From Mercurialis annua (Eukaryota > Streptophyta > Magnoliopsida > Malpighiales > Euphorbiaceae), in contig NC_065571.1 in the NCBI RefSeq assembly GCF_937616625.2, positions 29,214,201 through 29,278,200 on the forward strand: 64,000 bases of DNA, in the 5' to 3' direction. The notes beneath the pieces were generated by a model that was given only the letters and a program-made list of their open reading frames with translations, was not told the DNA's origin and searched no databases. The translations under genes and the position numbers were made by a program. Positions 35,071-47,821 of the stretch are shown here, piece after piece. The stretch's first letter is position 1, and every line of letters starts with the position of its first letter.

Positions 35071-35501
35071 TTGGCTTTGCTCATTCTAAAAAAACCACAC
35101 TTAAGAGAGCATATTTGAAGGAGTTCAAGTAGTCATCAATCACAGAAAAGGTTGGAGAAAGTTTTTCATACATCCCACAAAAAGACGTAATCGAGGCGAG
35201 AGTTTGAGCTTAGGGTTGCTCGGCAAGAGGAACTCTTGCAGATTACTTCAAGGCGAGAATTCAATCGGATGCATACTCGTGTGGACGAGCTTGAGGTCGC
35301 CGTACTATCGGGACTACAAGAATCGTTAGAGAATCGACATAGGTATTCTTCTTACGGTTTCTAGATGCGCGCTTTAATTACTAGATGATACGATGATCCA
35401 TTTGTTATTTATATGTTCAATTTCTGGATCCGAATTGTTGGAATTCCAATTTTGAATTGAAATATACGATTCGGACCCTCACGTCCCGCTGCACCAACAG
35501 T

Positions 35502-35514
35502 GGTATCAAAGCCA
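35502..35514 (+). promoter_or_regulatory. Copia primer binding site
   Basis: TGGTATCAAAGCC, one base off the usual TGGTATCAGAGCC complementary to initiator tRNA-Met, two bases after the LTR end. Confidence 0.85.
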
Positions 35515-35984
35515 CCGTATCATCGAGTATTAAAGCTTTACGATTGAATGCATGTATTGATAATCATGGACTTAGGAATTATTATTGGGCATGTAATTTA
35601 TAATTTTGAGGGGTTAGGTCTTGTTTGCAAAAACAAGCAAACGCTATTGTGACATTAATTACATTTGATTAAATTCTGTCTAGGAGATTAGTACTTAAAT
35701 GGTCCGCTCGTGACCCTCCAATCTATCCTGGGAATTTTTCTAATGTGATTATTTAACACAATATGTGACTCTCTTGTGCATTATATTGTCATCAACAAAA
35801 CATGCGGAAGTCAATGATCATACATGTGTGATTGCATGATTCATTTTAGCTTTAATATGTATGAGATGCATGCTAAAATGTGTTGTGTGCTTAGTGAGAC
35901 CAGAATAACTTAAAACCCTAAGAAATATTCCTAAAAGTTAAAAGATTAAGTTTATATTGATTAATCATTAAGTTGATTTATCCA
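35515..35984 (+). other. Copia leader / start of gag, degraded
   Basis: AT-rich sequence after the primer site. Its position fits the copia leader and early gag, but no gag reading frame survives. Confidence 0.4.
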
Positions 35985-37690
35985 TGGCTCTCCATTGGAG
36001 CAATAAAATAACACGCTTTGAGTTATCATCTTGTCGGCTATGGATACATAGGGGTGAGATGATATCGTCAAGAGGCCGTTGTTGAGTTTATTGTTAAGCA
36101 CATTGGCTAACCGGGCTAAGAAAAGACCGAAAGGATAGGGTTTTAGGTATCCCGTAGGCATAGGCAAATGCGCGAGTGGTTGGAGAGGAACGAAAAGCCC
36201 ATAAAAGGCTCGGGTTATAGAAGAAGGAGAAGAAGGAACGGAGAAGAAGCTGCTCCTAAATAAGAAGTAAGCAAACCAGAAACTTTCACCCAGGATGCAT
36301 GCCAGTTTCATACGACCAGGTGGAGTGGCACAAGATCTGCCTCTTGGCTTATGTCGAGATATTGATTCCTTCACACAACAATTTGCTTCTCATATCGACA
36401 AATCTTGACTTCGCCATTTCAAAAGCACTATTCAAGTGAAGTGCAAGATCCATGACCCGACCGCTTAGCCTCTGTAGGGGGAATACCGGATTTGAATTCT
36501 GCCTTTAAAGAAGGACTTTCAGGTAAGCATGCATAGCTTGATGTGAAAGAGAATAGAAGGAGTAGGTCCTCTTATTGTATCGGTATTCCTCTATCCATCT
36601 ATCTTGCATTGCTTTGCTTACTTCAGTGAGGGCCATCGGGTATTCCTAATTGCGGAGATGACCTATATGATGTGGAGGGTATATGATTGGAAGCTTTTCC
36701 AAGAGACAAGGAGACATGCAGAATACCAGAGAATGAGATGTACCGATTGGTTTCTGTGAACGGAAATGGAAAAGATAACTCCAGTTCCTTTGGAAATGGT
36801 AAGATCTTTGGCTAATCTCGACTTGGTTTTGATTTCTCTATTTTTTTAAGAATACCGAGTCGAGATCTTCTCCTACCCGTATCGAATAGAACATGCTGAG
36901 CCAAATCTTCTTCATCTAAAACCTGCTTTATTTAGATCGCTCCCTTCTCTTCCTTCTATTGAGAGGTCCCATTCTTCGAGACGGGAAGGGAATTCCTCAG
37001 ACACCTTACCAACATAGATCGCTAGCTATTTCACTTGCTATGAGAACTCACAGGCCTATTCCTAGACGACAGGAAGACATTAACGGCCAGTCCTACTACC
37101 GGAGTACGGACCAGACAAGATAGCTTGCTTACTCCAGTACTCAAGCTCAAGCCAAAGCAGTTCCTCAAGGACAGGAATAGCGGATTCCAATTAATCTGAA
37201 ATAGTCGAAAGGAAACTCTTACTTTTACTTTTAAGCTTCTAATTACTAGATTTATTATTATTTTCAATATGAACCCCGACATGTATCAAAACAATAAAAT
37301 CAATGAAAAGGAATTCTATAAAAAACGATTTTCAATTTCAACGACTGAGGGGGTCGAAGAACAAGAAGTGAGTTATTTATCATCCAAGCATTCATTCTTC
37401 TTACGGCTAGATCCAATCTCCTGGTCCCTGCGGAAAGGAAAAAGAATTTCACCTCCTTCGTTTCAGGAAGGGAGGGTTTGGAAAATCCTATTGATTGCAG
37501 CTAATATATGATAGATTCGCTTCAGAAGAAAGGATGCTCACTTTTAATGTAGACAGGGGTGAATGGAACCTCACCTCAGAAGTTAAATAAGAGAGAAGCT
37601 AATTAATCTCCCACTTCATTCTCCGGGAATGCAAGTCAAAGAAAGCTATACGGAAAGGCAAGGAAAGGAGATGTTATGGGTGTATCGATA
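35985..37690. other. Probable mitochondrial DNA insert (NUMT)
   Basis: Composition changes sharply: more GC, with purine tracts such as AGAAGGAGAAGAAGGAACGG. The text resembles plant mitochondrial intergenic DNA, starting near CCATGGCTCTCCATTGGAGC. The ORFs at 35,961-36,374 (minus) and 37,269-37,511 (plus) match no gene I can name. The copia reading resumes near 37,700. The origin is inferred from composition and style only; edges are within about 50 bp. Confidence 0.45.
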
Positions 37691-38259
37691 TAGTACACGG
37701 CAATAACGGCAATTAGGCATACTTGAGTCGTGTATTATTCAAATTGAGACATCTTAGTTGATTCAATGGGTTAAACTTAACTAATGCTGAAACCCAATAA
37801 CGACAATGGGTATCTGAGGGTGAATACATTAGGAGCTGGAAATGATTGAACCTCATATGAGATATGATGACCAAGTGTTGTTCATTTGTAGTACATTGTG
37901 ATCCCAATAACGGCAATTAGGCGTACCTGAGGGAAAGAACAATGACTACAAGAATTCAATCACCCGTTTGAAATCTTTTCCAACAAAGATTCACGTTTCC
38001 TATTTTGGAAGTGTAGGATTCGCAAAACATAGTGGGATGCCATTTTGATAAAAAAACCAAATCATTATGGTTAAATATTCAAAACAACACGAATACTAAT
38101 TAGAGATCTTTGATGTCTAAGAGATAATAAGATTAAATAGAATCCTTTAAAGTGACATTCACGATAGTAATCGGCTAGTGGTTTAAAATCATTCTTGTCT
38201 GATTAAGATATTTAGATGCCTCCAAAGCTATTGCGAAAAACAAATGCACATCGGTTAAC
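37691..38259 (+). other. Copia gag region, degraded
   Basis: Contains an imperfect repeat (CAATAACGGCAATTAGGC near 37,701 and 37,905). No open frame. A copia gag origin is inferred from position only. Confidence 0.35.
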
Positions 38260-39690
38260 AAAGAAAAATGTTTTCATTTGTTAAGATGTAGGACATTATA
38301 AGTCATTGCCTGAAATATTTGGAATATTTGAAAGGTGGTTAGGTCAATAAAAGAAAGTGTTTCTTTTGTTAAACCGAAAGACATTGAAATGGAAATTGCA
38401 TTAAGTACTGTGAATACTTAAAGGGCAATGACGGGAGGAACGACAATTCCATAAAGAATGTGTCTATCTCATGTTCCAATGTCAATTGCTCATTTAAAAG
38501 CTTGGGTATTGAATACCGATGCTCATTCTCATATTTGTTTATCTTTTACGGATTTAGTAAAAGTGAAAAAGAAAGGAAAAAGATGAAGTAATCTTAAATC
38601 TCAGGAATGACGCAAGCGTTGCGACAAGAGCTATAGGATCAACTTCAATTTTTTTAAATAAACATAAGTTGTACTTAAACAAGATTTTTGTACTTACCCA
38701 ATATATACAGGAATATCATGTCCGAATTTGTATGACAAATTTGGTTGTTGATTTTCTATTTACAAAGGATGTTTGTAGTATTATGTTTGATACTACAGAG
38801 TTGGGTGTGGATATGTACAAAATGGTCTTTATTATTTGATTAAAGATGTTCGATGCAAAAGATGTTTTTAAAATTAATACCATAAGTAATCAAATCTCTA
38901 AACAATTTTGGCACTTATGATTAGGACATATTGCAAAAGATAGACTTAACAAGTTAAATAGGATGGGAATCTTAAGCAATCAAGATTTTGCATCGCTTCT
39001 GACTTATGAGTCATATCTTAAAGGCAAAATGATGTGATCATTATTTGTGGTACAAAGTGGTAGAGCCAAGGTCGTTTAAGAGATCATACATAGTGATGTA
39101 TATGGTATGTTTATAGAAACGAACCAAGGTAGATACATATACTTCATTTTCTACATTGATGATTTATCACGATATAGTTAAGTTTGTCTTATGAAGGACA
39201 AACATGAAAATTTTGAAATGTTCAAATGACTTCAAGAATGAAGTAGAAAACCAAATTGGAAAAAGTAATAAAACTTTATGATGTGATCGAAAAGGGAAGA
39301 ATACTTGAGTACATAATTTGGTACGTTCCTAAAAGCAATGTGGTATTATTTTTCAACTTACTCCTTGGGAACACCATGGTTGAATGGTGTGTCTGTTAAG
39401 AAGGAGATATCGTACAATGTGGGACATGATATGATAAATAATGGGCTATATACTGATTTATCCATCTCGTTATGGAGTCATGCACTTCTTACCGCAAATA
39501 AAATTCTAAATTGAATTCCAACTAAATTTGCTCCATAGATACCTTATGAGATAAGGTATGGAATTAAGTCTTGAGGAAGTTAAGATTTGTTCGGAAGATA
39601 TCAGGAAACTGATATCCGATAAATTTTGAATCAAAATCAATCATGGAAAGGTTATGTTGGATATTCTTAAGAATTTAATGTTGAAGTTAT
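38260..39690 (+). pseudogene. Copia gag end / protease / integrase remains
   Basis: Traces in order: a zinc-knuckle-like DVGHYKSLPEIFGIF near 38,285; AWVLNTDAHSHIC near 38,500 (protease; the usual DTG appears as NTD); NDASVATRAIGSTSIFLNKH near 38,610; FWHL, stop, LGHIAKDRLNKLNRMGI near 38,906 (GAG-pre-integrase, with TGA 38918-38920 replacing an Arg codon); SYLKGKM; then the integrase core EIIHSDVYGMF, RYIYFIFYIDDLSRY, and degraded forms of GIISQLTPP... and ...LPISLWSHALLTANKILN. There are many stops and frameshifts. The RT/RNase H part is absent. The order is that of Ty1/copia Pol, in which integrase precedes RT. Confidence 0.75.
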
Positions 39691-39829
39691 TTTATCATAA
39701 TGTAGTATGTCAGCATTTTAAATTTTTGGAATTTACAGAATAGATGTTTGAAATCAAAGATTTCTCACTTGAGTTTTAAATTACCGTTTAGCGGTTGGAT
39801 TAAGTCGAGCTCTCAAATTTCAGAGGATG

Positions 39830-40010
39830 AAAGTTTTATTAAAATATTTTTACGGATATACAAATATTTTGAATACGTTTTATAAACGATTGTTTTGGGT
39901 TCGACTTGGGTCACCCAAATTTAGGAGTTGAGCTTGGTAGTTGTAATGACTCGGCTAGCTCGATGATTTTATGATTGAGATACTCGGGTATCCGTTTTAA
40001 AGCAACTGAT
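39830..40010 (+). repeat. Old Tekay-like LTR fragment
   Basis: GGTTCGACTTGGGTCACCC ... GAGCTTGGTAGTTGTAATGA CTCGGCTAG parallels GACTTGGGTCACCTGACATG ... GCTTGGTAGTTATCAGTAAC in the LTR at 45,275. It is more diverged than the other copies, and its flanks do not align. Confidence 0.5.
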
Positions 40011-43000
40011 TAATAAGAAGAGACTTTTACAAATTGTGAATTTGTTTTAACCGTGGGGCTTAACAAAATTTGGAAGTTTTCGTATTTGACTTTAAGATTT
40101 CAAAATAAATTTTGAAGCGTTTTCTTGGAAGATTAAATGATATAGAATGATTTGTTACGAAAATGCAAGCTTGTTTTAGCATATTTTGATTTTGTCTCAA
40201 AGTATATTTGGGTTAATTTTGTTCATGGCATGTTTACGTGATTTATGGGTTGTAAAAATCGTAATAGTTTTGGTTTTAATTTTCGTTGTATAATTTGCTT
40301 ACCTGTTGGACTAAGTTAATTGTTTTGTTTCATCTATTCTTGCGAAGTAGCACGCGGGATGATTTATTTCATGCGGTTATGGTAATTACCTGATTTTTGG
40401 TTTAATTATGAGTCGAACTTTTGTTCATACACTGTTTTGATATAGTATCAATTGGGTATAAGCTGGGTTTGCTATATTGTTGTTGGATCAAAATCTTTGG
40501 GTTTCGATATCGAGGAAGATGAGGGAAATATTCCCTTGGATTGGTTGATGATTTCTGATTATCCTAGGACGGATATTGGAAACTCTGAACCGAGAAGATA
40601 GATCGGTGTATTAATACACTGGTGTTTCTATCAAGTCTGATGATGCGATGCGGGAGCTGCCGTTAAGTTTTGTAGGAACATATTGATGTGTTATTTCTTT
40701 GGGAATAAGCTCAGTATAAATTTAGGTTAGTGGGATATCTTATGTGATAGAGTTGTAATGAAGTTATTAGGATGAGTTGTCATATAGCATCGAGTGTTGC
40801 TAGGTTGCAAGTAAGGAATTTGAGAATTATTTTGAGGTTATCGAGTGCACATCTAACAGAGTGTAACGTCTAGCAAATATTTTATTGAGAAGTTGATTTC
40901 AAAGGTTGAATTGTTAAAATATTTGAAATATTTTCAACACGTAATTGTGCCCAGACATATCATGAACATTCATTTTGAATGTCACGATTAGGTTTGCATT
41001 GAATATTTAGTATGTTCACTAAATAAAAGATAAATTAATAATTGATACACGCATAATAGTACATGCATCACGTGCATAGAAATGATTAGGGTTGAATGCA
41101 ACTCTTTGGGGATGAGAGATATCATCACCCTGGTGCACAATTATGAAAAACGCATTTTATCAATAAAGTGTTTTGAGAATGATGTTTTGAAACGAGCTCG
41201 CGAGTCACATTATGATAAATGTATTTATAAAGTTGTCGGATTTCAAATGATTTTGAAACTGTTACCGAGAGGTAGCTAGACGAATACTCTGTGATGATGG
41301 TGGTAAATTTTGGACGATTATGTTGTAATGGATCAGTCTGAATTTTCAGAATCGTGTGTTTCATGGGACGTGAAATTGAATTTGAGGTTGCGCTCGAGAA
41401 ATAGTTGTGCTAAGTGCGGTATAGAGTAATGTAGAATAGAAAGCTTTCGTGATAATTTACGATTTGTGGATTAAGGATGTTGGTTATGCTCCATGTGTGT
41501 TTATACACTGCGTTTTTTTTTTAAAAAAAAAGAGATGTTATCTTTCAGATTATATTTTTTCCAATTACTTTGCGTAAATGGATATAAAAGTATTTTCATA
41601 AACAAAGAGATTTGCGTTCTTAATTTTTATCCTTTTGAGGAAAGGAATAAATTTTGTCAAAATTAATTCAAAAGGAATAATAAATTTTTCGGTTGAACGA
41701 TTATTCAAATTGTGTTTTTGTTTGAGAAATTTAGATGCGACTTAAAATTTTGTGATGTTTTGAAACATTAATGTGTATTTTCAATACGAAAGATGTTTCC
41801 ACGGTTGGTCTATTTTCAAAAAAAAGGATAAATTGATTTTAGCAAGTTTGGTTTAAAGAGAACATAAATTTTTCCAAATAAACTGTTTTATAAATGTATT
41901 GAAAAGTAAGGGAAAATTTCAGATTCAAAATGTGGATATTCTGAAAATTTTCAAGGGTTTGCAAAACCGATGGTTTTCAACGGTAAAGGCATTTCGATAT
42001 TAAATACAAAAGGAGGTGTAAGACGTAAAGTCTTTTAAAGAGAAGTGGAGAATTTTGGGACATAAAATGTTTTGTATTAAAAGATTTTATACCCCAGGGG
42101 TCGGTCTTGATCATAACTAACAATCCGGTCGTGGTGATTTGATCGTAGTGATCTCTCGTTGTATATGAGGCAATAGTTAATTGAGGGAATAATTTTGTGA
42201 ATTTGAGTTTGATTTGGATATATGAGTTAACTGATTCGTGAATCGAAGATCGTGGTTAATAGGTTTCGACAACCCGGATTGGTTGATCGATTTTGTTGAT
42301 CAATAGTATTACTGTAATGCTTGGATATCGTTCGGGGCAATGGTTGAACCCTTGGTGTGGGCGATGAAATTTTAAGTTGTGTAATTAAGTGAGATGTAGT
42401 CAATGTCTAGTTTAGTTGTAGCGTTATGTTTCTGAATGATTGGAAGAATCATTAGATTGATTTTGTTTATCATTGATCTAGAGATTTTTGTAATCATGAG
42501 AGAAATTCTCTTTTCTTTGAATTGCGATATGAGTTTTATTTTGTGATTCACAAGTTAATGGTATTATCGAGTTTGTATAAAACGTTGATTGAGATGATTC
42601 CTTGTAGTGTTCGTTTGGAACCGAATTATTATCTGATGTTTATTGGGTTGTGTTATCGATTACTTTGATGTCGAGATGATATAAGTGGAAGTAAGTAAAT
42701 GTTGTAGAACGCAAGAAATTATCAGCTTGTGTTTTGTCGAGATGATATAAGTAGAAGTAAGTAAATGTTGTAGAACGCAAGAATTTATCAGCTTGTGTTT
42801 CAGTTTTCCAGTTGAGGCGATAAAGTTTGGAATTATAAAACTATAGTTTGAGCTAAGGGCTTGATCTTGTATCTGATATCGAGGTCTTTATAATAGATGA
42901 GTTTCGAGCTGGTTTTGGAGGCCACTCCAGTATAGATTAGTTGTGACTCTCAGTTGAAGAATTGTTGTTTATTCACGTTGCGTTGAATGAGTAATAGTTG

Positions 43001-43102
43001 AAGCACCAAGTTGTTAGAATCAGAATTTTGCGCATATGGGTGTTGTGACGGTTATAGTGCGTATAAGTTCATATTTGAAATTCCAGGTCGAATTTTTCAT
43101 AG
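40011..43102 (+). other. Degraded retroelement interior, unresolved
   Basis: No open domain survives. The position before the polypurine tract at 43,103 suggests decayed Tekay internal sequence. A 66-bp direct duplication lies at 42,671-42,802 (TCGAGATGATATAAGT at 42,671 and 42,737). Poly-A/T runs occur near 41,513-41,533. Confidence 0.4.
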
Positions 43103-43200
43103 GTTGGGGAGAATGTAATACCCCATATGTATTTTCGGCATGTCTGGTCTTATGCTGACCTTCTCTATGTAGAAATTTTATTTGAGGTTCATTTTTATTA
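43103..43200 (+). repeat. Tekay polypurine tract and start of a truncated LTR
   Basis: GTTGGGGAGAA followed by TGTAATACCCCATATG at 43,114 parallels element A's polypurine tract and LTR start. The LTR similarity fades after about 100 bp. Confidence 0.65.
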
Positions 43201-43555
43201 TCCAGAATATTTCATTCGAGTCATTTGTGGGAGAGTTTGTGTTACCTCGTTTGAATTCACCTAGAATGGCGTTATCGTTCATGTTACATGGAATTTAGTG
43301 TCGTTACTTTTTGTAACCACCTCATGTTGAGTTTTACTTACGCAAGTGCGTATGTCGTTGAGACCGTTTTGAAAAATAGAGTTTGTTTGCAATATCGTTG
43401 TTAGTGATGTCCTTGATTAGCTTGGGTATCCTGTTTATACGTTTTACGTTGGCTTTATACGTTTTGTTCGGACAGTAGATAGTTTTATCATATGTTTTTC
43501 GTGGATTGTGTTTTGTTTTAAATTCAAGGATGATTTTTATATAAGTTTGGGAGAT
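43200..43555 (+). pseudogene. Tekay Pol C-terminal remnant
   Basis: TACGCAAGTGCGTATG near 43,342 parallels the chromodomain-coding TACGCAAGTGCGTAAG of element A (minus strand, about 25,078). AAATTCAAGGATGATTTTTA then leads to TTTGGGAGAT and a second LTR start at 43,556, as in element A. No frame is open. Confidence 0.5.
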
Positions 43556-43861
43556 TGTAATATCCCGTGTTTTTCTGCCTGGAATTTATTGCGATTCTGG
43601 GTTGGTTTCAGATTTGTTATGGTGGAATTAGCAAGTATGACACCTTGTTTAGGGTATGAGTTGTATCTTGTATATGTCACATGTGTCGTGTGGGCTTTCA
43701 ATGTCAATTTGATTAGTTTCCAAATAATTTTTGAAAATGTGTTAGTGTATCTTCTAAATCTGACATGTTTTGATAAAACGTACATATCTCCCAATTTAAC
43801 CATCGGATCGGGCTCATTTTCGGATATGCTGTGCCTGAGAGAAAGTTGACCGTTGGATCTA

Positions 43862-44052
43862 TTTATGAGGCGCGTTGGAGGGCGCGATGGGGTCATCGCG
43901 CCTCGCAACGCGCCCTAGTAATTTTGGCCTTGTGCAGGGAGGCACGTTGGGTCCAACGCGCCTCGCAACGTGCCTCATGCTGAATTTTATTTTCTTTGAG
44001 AATCGAGGCGCGATGGGTCCAACGCGCCTTGCAACGCGCCTCCCATCGCGCC
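43862..44052 (+). repeat. GC-rich hairpin segment in nested Tekay LTR
   Basis: Repeated GGCGCGATGGG / CCCATCGCGCC and AACGCGCC(T/C) words. The clearest hairpin has perfect 11-bp arms at 44,007-44,017 and 44,042-44,052. It lies just upstream of the TATA box, as in element A. Confidence 0.75.
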
Positions 44053-44078
44053 CCTTTGTCAAATTTAATGACCTAGCC

Positions 44079-44094
44079 TATAAAAAGACCCCTT
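44079..44094 (+). promoter_or_regulatory. TATA box of nested Tekay LTR
   Basis: CCTATAAAAAGACCCC on the plus strand, in the same place relative to the GC hairpins as element A's TATA box. Confidence 0.6.
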
Positions 44095-45364
44095 AACTCG
44101 TCCAAACATATTTTGTTCACTTTTTATTAAACCCTAGCCGACTCTCACACGCCTAAACACTCTGAGATGATTATTCCTTCATCCCTCCCTATCTTTTTGG
44201 ATTTGGTAAGTGATTCGCTTCTCGTTTCATTCATTTATTAAATTGTTATTATTCTATTCGTTCATGATTCGTTACTCTTGTTGTTCTAGCATCGGGTGAG
44301 GCTATTCTATCACATCGGGTCTGTGCCGAATCATCTCTAGAATCTTAGAGCGTTGTTATTTTGTTGTTCGTTCATTCGGTACGTAAATTCTTTCGTTTAA
44401 GCGCTATACGGTTTGTTGTTTCCAATTCTTTATTGCTGCATAATTCTAATTCGTTTGAGCATGATCTTTCCTATGCTTAGATCCTAATATCACGTTCAAA
44501 TCTGTATCATATCATCTCTGAATCACCTCGTGTTGTTACCTTCAAACGGTACGTCGATCACTTGTAATTTCATTGAATTGTTTGGCTGCCATCCTTTCAA
44601 TTGCTATTGCCGATGTTCTATGTTAATACTTCTGATGTTGTTCGTTATGGCTTAAGGTGTTAAAATGATGTTAAGGGTTTTACTTATGGTTACTATGTAA
44701 GTTGTTTTGGGTTACTGTTGAGATAATCTTGTTCTTTCCTTGTAACGATCTTGGCAGGAAGAGTTGGATTTCAAATTAAGGGTTAATTGGTTTGGTAATG
44801 ATTTGATTATATTCCATTGGTACATTATAAATTGTTTGGCTTTGTCTTGACTAATCAAAATTTGTTTAGATATCAATTTGAAACCAAACTTACTAATATT
44901 GTTTTAGTTATGATTTTGCTAAGTGTTAGAATCGTTTATATTTGGAAATAATATTCTTTTTGATATTAATCGGATTGGTTTTAATAATTTCAATCTGAAT
45001 ACGATATTTATTTTATAATCTTTAATCACATAATTACTTGGATAATTATGGGTTTTGAAAATATTGGCTTGATGTGCCATTTTGGATAAAGTTACGTTTT
45101 GACATAAAACGTTTTCTTAAACTTTACTGTGATTAAGTTTTTGTTAGTAACTAATGGTTACTTTTGTTTAAAGATATTGAGTTCCGCTTTCAATTATAAT
45201 ATATTATTTTATGAAATCATTATTCTTGGGATTATAAACTATGGTTTATATTTTGATAAAATGATTGGGTCGGGTTAGACTTGGGTCACCTGACATGTGA
45301 GGTTAGCTTGGTAGTTATCAGTAACTCGGCTAACACAATATTTGGAGATTACTTGGTTTATTAT

Positions 45365-47821
45365 CAATATGAAGCCGGAACCAACTCTTTGTGCAGCAGT
45401 ACATATTACGGCGTTTTCCTTTGATATTTTTACGTTTCCTTTTCTTTAAAAAAAAAACCCTATTCCACCTCGCTTATTTTGGAAACCTAGCCATCACCCT
45501 CTTCTTCAAAAATCAATGAGAATCATACGTATTGATCCTCTCAAACTCCAAATCTTGTTATCGTCGTCCTCTTCAATCCCAAGGCTTCGGAATCTTTATT
45601 CGGTAGGTTAATCTCTCCATATCACGAGCCGTCGATTTATCGTGTTTGAGATTCTATGGCTACTGTGTTCTTCATTTTTGTTATGCCGATGGGTTTTTGT
45701 CCAAAGCTGTTTATTGTTGGTTGCGAAAGGTATCTTGTTGATTGTTTATCTTGGCTTGAACCTCTCGATATCATTTCACGTTGTGATTATTTGAAACCGT
45801 TTCTCTGTTTATATGTTATGGACACAAATATGCAAGCCACTGCCCTTCTTTTATTGCTGCTCAGATTCTTATTGATTCATGTGTTAAATGATGTTAGTTT
45901 AGGTTTTAATTCAGTGATTTAAACTTGAGAATTTGTAGTTTCTGTTACTGAGATGCGTTTTTGATTTCATGAGCTGAGGATTTGTGACTTTGATTTTATT
46001 ACCTTTGGTTAAGAATATAAATGGCGGCAGTGGACATTCTTTTGAATTCAAATAGGATTAATTGGTTTAAAGTTGATTGTTGGCAGTAACAATTAGTTCA
46101 TAGGAATGTTGGCCATTTCATTTAATTATGGTGATTGGCTATTTATTTATTTTTGATTTATTAAAAGCTTGGATTTGATTTTTATATTCTGATTTGAAAC
46201 AAAACCGTTGATTATTGATGTGACCGTTTAATTGCTATCGATTGGTATTATTTTAAATCTAGAAATAATGTTTATTTGATTTTAAATCGAATTGTGTTTT
46301 ATATTATATATTTTTTTAACGAGTAATTACTTGGGTAATTGTCAATTTTGAGAATATTGATTTAAGCATACCAATTTGGCTAATGCGTTTTAGCTTTTAA
46401 ATTACTTTCTTAACTATTTTAGTTAAGTAATTGACAGTAACTATTGGTCATATTATTTAAGCTATTGAGTCCTGTTTTAATTAATGATTATTATTTTATC
46501 AAACTATTTTTATAAATATAAACTCGGGTTTATATTTGATAAACGTTTTAAGTCGGGTTAGACTTGGGTCACTCGACAAGCGAGGTTAGCTTGGTAGTTA
46601 TTGGTAACTCGGCTAACCCACTATTTGGAAATTGTTTATTATTTAGAGTTTATTAAATAATATTTATAAAATAGATTTTAAAACAAGAACTCAATAGACT
46701 TATATTAATTCGGCTTTATTACCTAATGGGTATTTTTGTGTGTTTTGGCTTGTTTATTTCCGACGTGTTAATTGTGCTAGTCTTATGTGGTGTCTAGTAC
46801 CCTCTAGAGTTAGGGTCTGTTTTTAATAATTATTTTTATTTGTCTAGACCCGTCTATTGTTCGTGCTCCAGAGGCGAACCAGAATTAGTTGCTTGCCGGT
46901 TTTCACGTGGATTAGCAAGCAGTGAGTTTGTACTTACTATTTACCGCTTTATTAAGTAAATTGTTATTTTAATATTAAATATATATATTGTACGTATATT
47001 TCGAACTGTTTTTATATTATGGCTTCTAGTTGGAACATGCTACCTAATGGGCATCATTAGGACTGCGTGCGCACCGGTATTGATCTGGGTAAGGTATATA
47101 TGGAAATGTGGTAACTCGGTGTGAGCATAGCTCTCGGGACCAGGTAGAGTAACTCGGTGTAGCTCAGCTCTCGGAACTCTGGTATAAGTGTGGTCAGTGG
47201 TAACTCGGTGTAGCTCAGCTCTCGGGACAAGACCTATTGGATCATGTTATTTATTTAAAATTGTGGATTAGGGTTCCAACTATTATTCGTAATATCATTA
47301 TTAAATGTTTTAAACAGTTTTAAAGGTTTTCCACTTAATAAATGTAGATAGTGGTATAAACTCATCTCAGTATATCTGACCCCGTTGTTTTCCCAATTTT
47401 CCCCAGGGTTATGATCTGAGAGAGTCTGGTGATCTCCGCATTTACTTTTTCTTGGAGGTTCCTTTTATTTTTAATAAACTGTAAAACTGTTTTATTCTTA
47501 GACCGCAGTAGTAACTAGACGTCTTTATTATTATTATATATTTTGTCGGATTGGTTCGACTGGTTATATTGGTTTGGCATGTTATATTATTTACATTGGT
47601 TTATGATAAATTTATTTTAGACTTGGAATTGAATAAGCATGTTATATTAACTGTTGAATATTATAACTGCTAGATTTAAACTGAAGTCTTGATTGCCCCC
47701 GAGCATTGGTTTTCTGCAGGTTTATGTGTTTATGTATTAAACGAAAGGCTAGCTACGGGTTTTGGTACTACATTACCCATACCCTAGCGCCGGTCGCGAT
47801 TCATGAAAATGGGTCGTGACA
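45365..47821 (+). mobile_element. LTR nested inside the Tekay LTR
   Basis: A second full run of the LTR motifs: TTGGGTCACTCGACAAGCG near 46,565, a threefold TAACTCGGTGT...CTCTCGGGAC repeat at 47,110-47,225, and the terminus GGGTCGTGACA at 47,821. ATTAT precedes it (45,360-45,364) and follows it (47,822-47,826), which fits a 5-bp target duplication. The left edge does not begin with TG, so it is truncated or my left border is off. No internal region is present, so it is a solo LTR or a fragment. Confidence 0.6.

Larger units (their letters stand above)
33528..35500 (+). repeat. Copia 5' LTR (1.97 kb)
   Basis: TGTTAGTAGTATGTTCCC ... CGCTGCACCAACA. The last 0.67 kb matches 49,016-49,683 closely. 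It contains two internal tandem repeats and a TATA box. Confidence 0.85.

Noticed and set aside
35961..36374. 137-codon ORF on the minus strand as a real gene
   Set aside because: It has no recognisable domain, sits in the probable mitochondrial insert, and its 3' end overlaps the copia sequence at the insert edge.
41082..41279. 65-codon ORF on the plus strand and its antisense partner
   Set aside because: Short, in degraded retroelement sequence, with no motif and no splice or promoter context.
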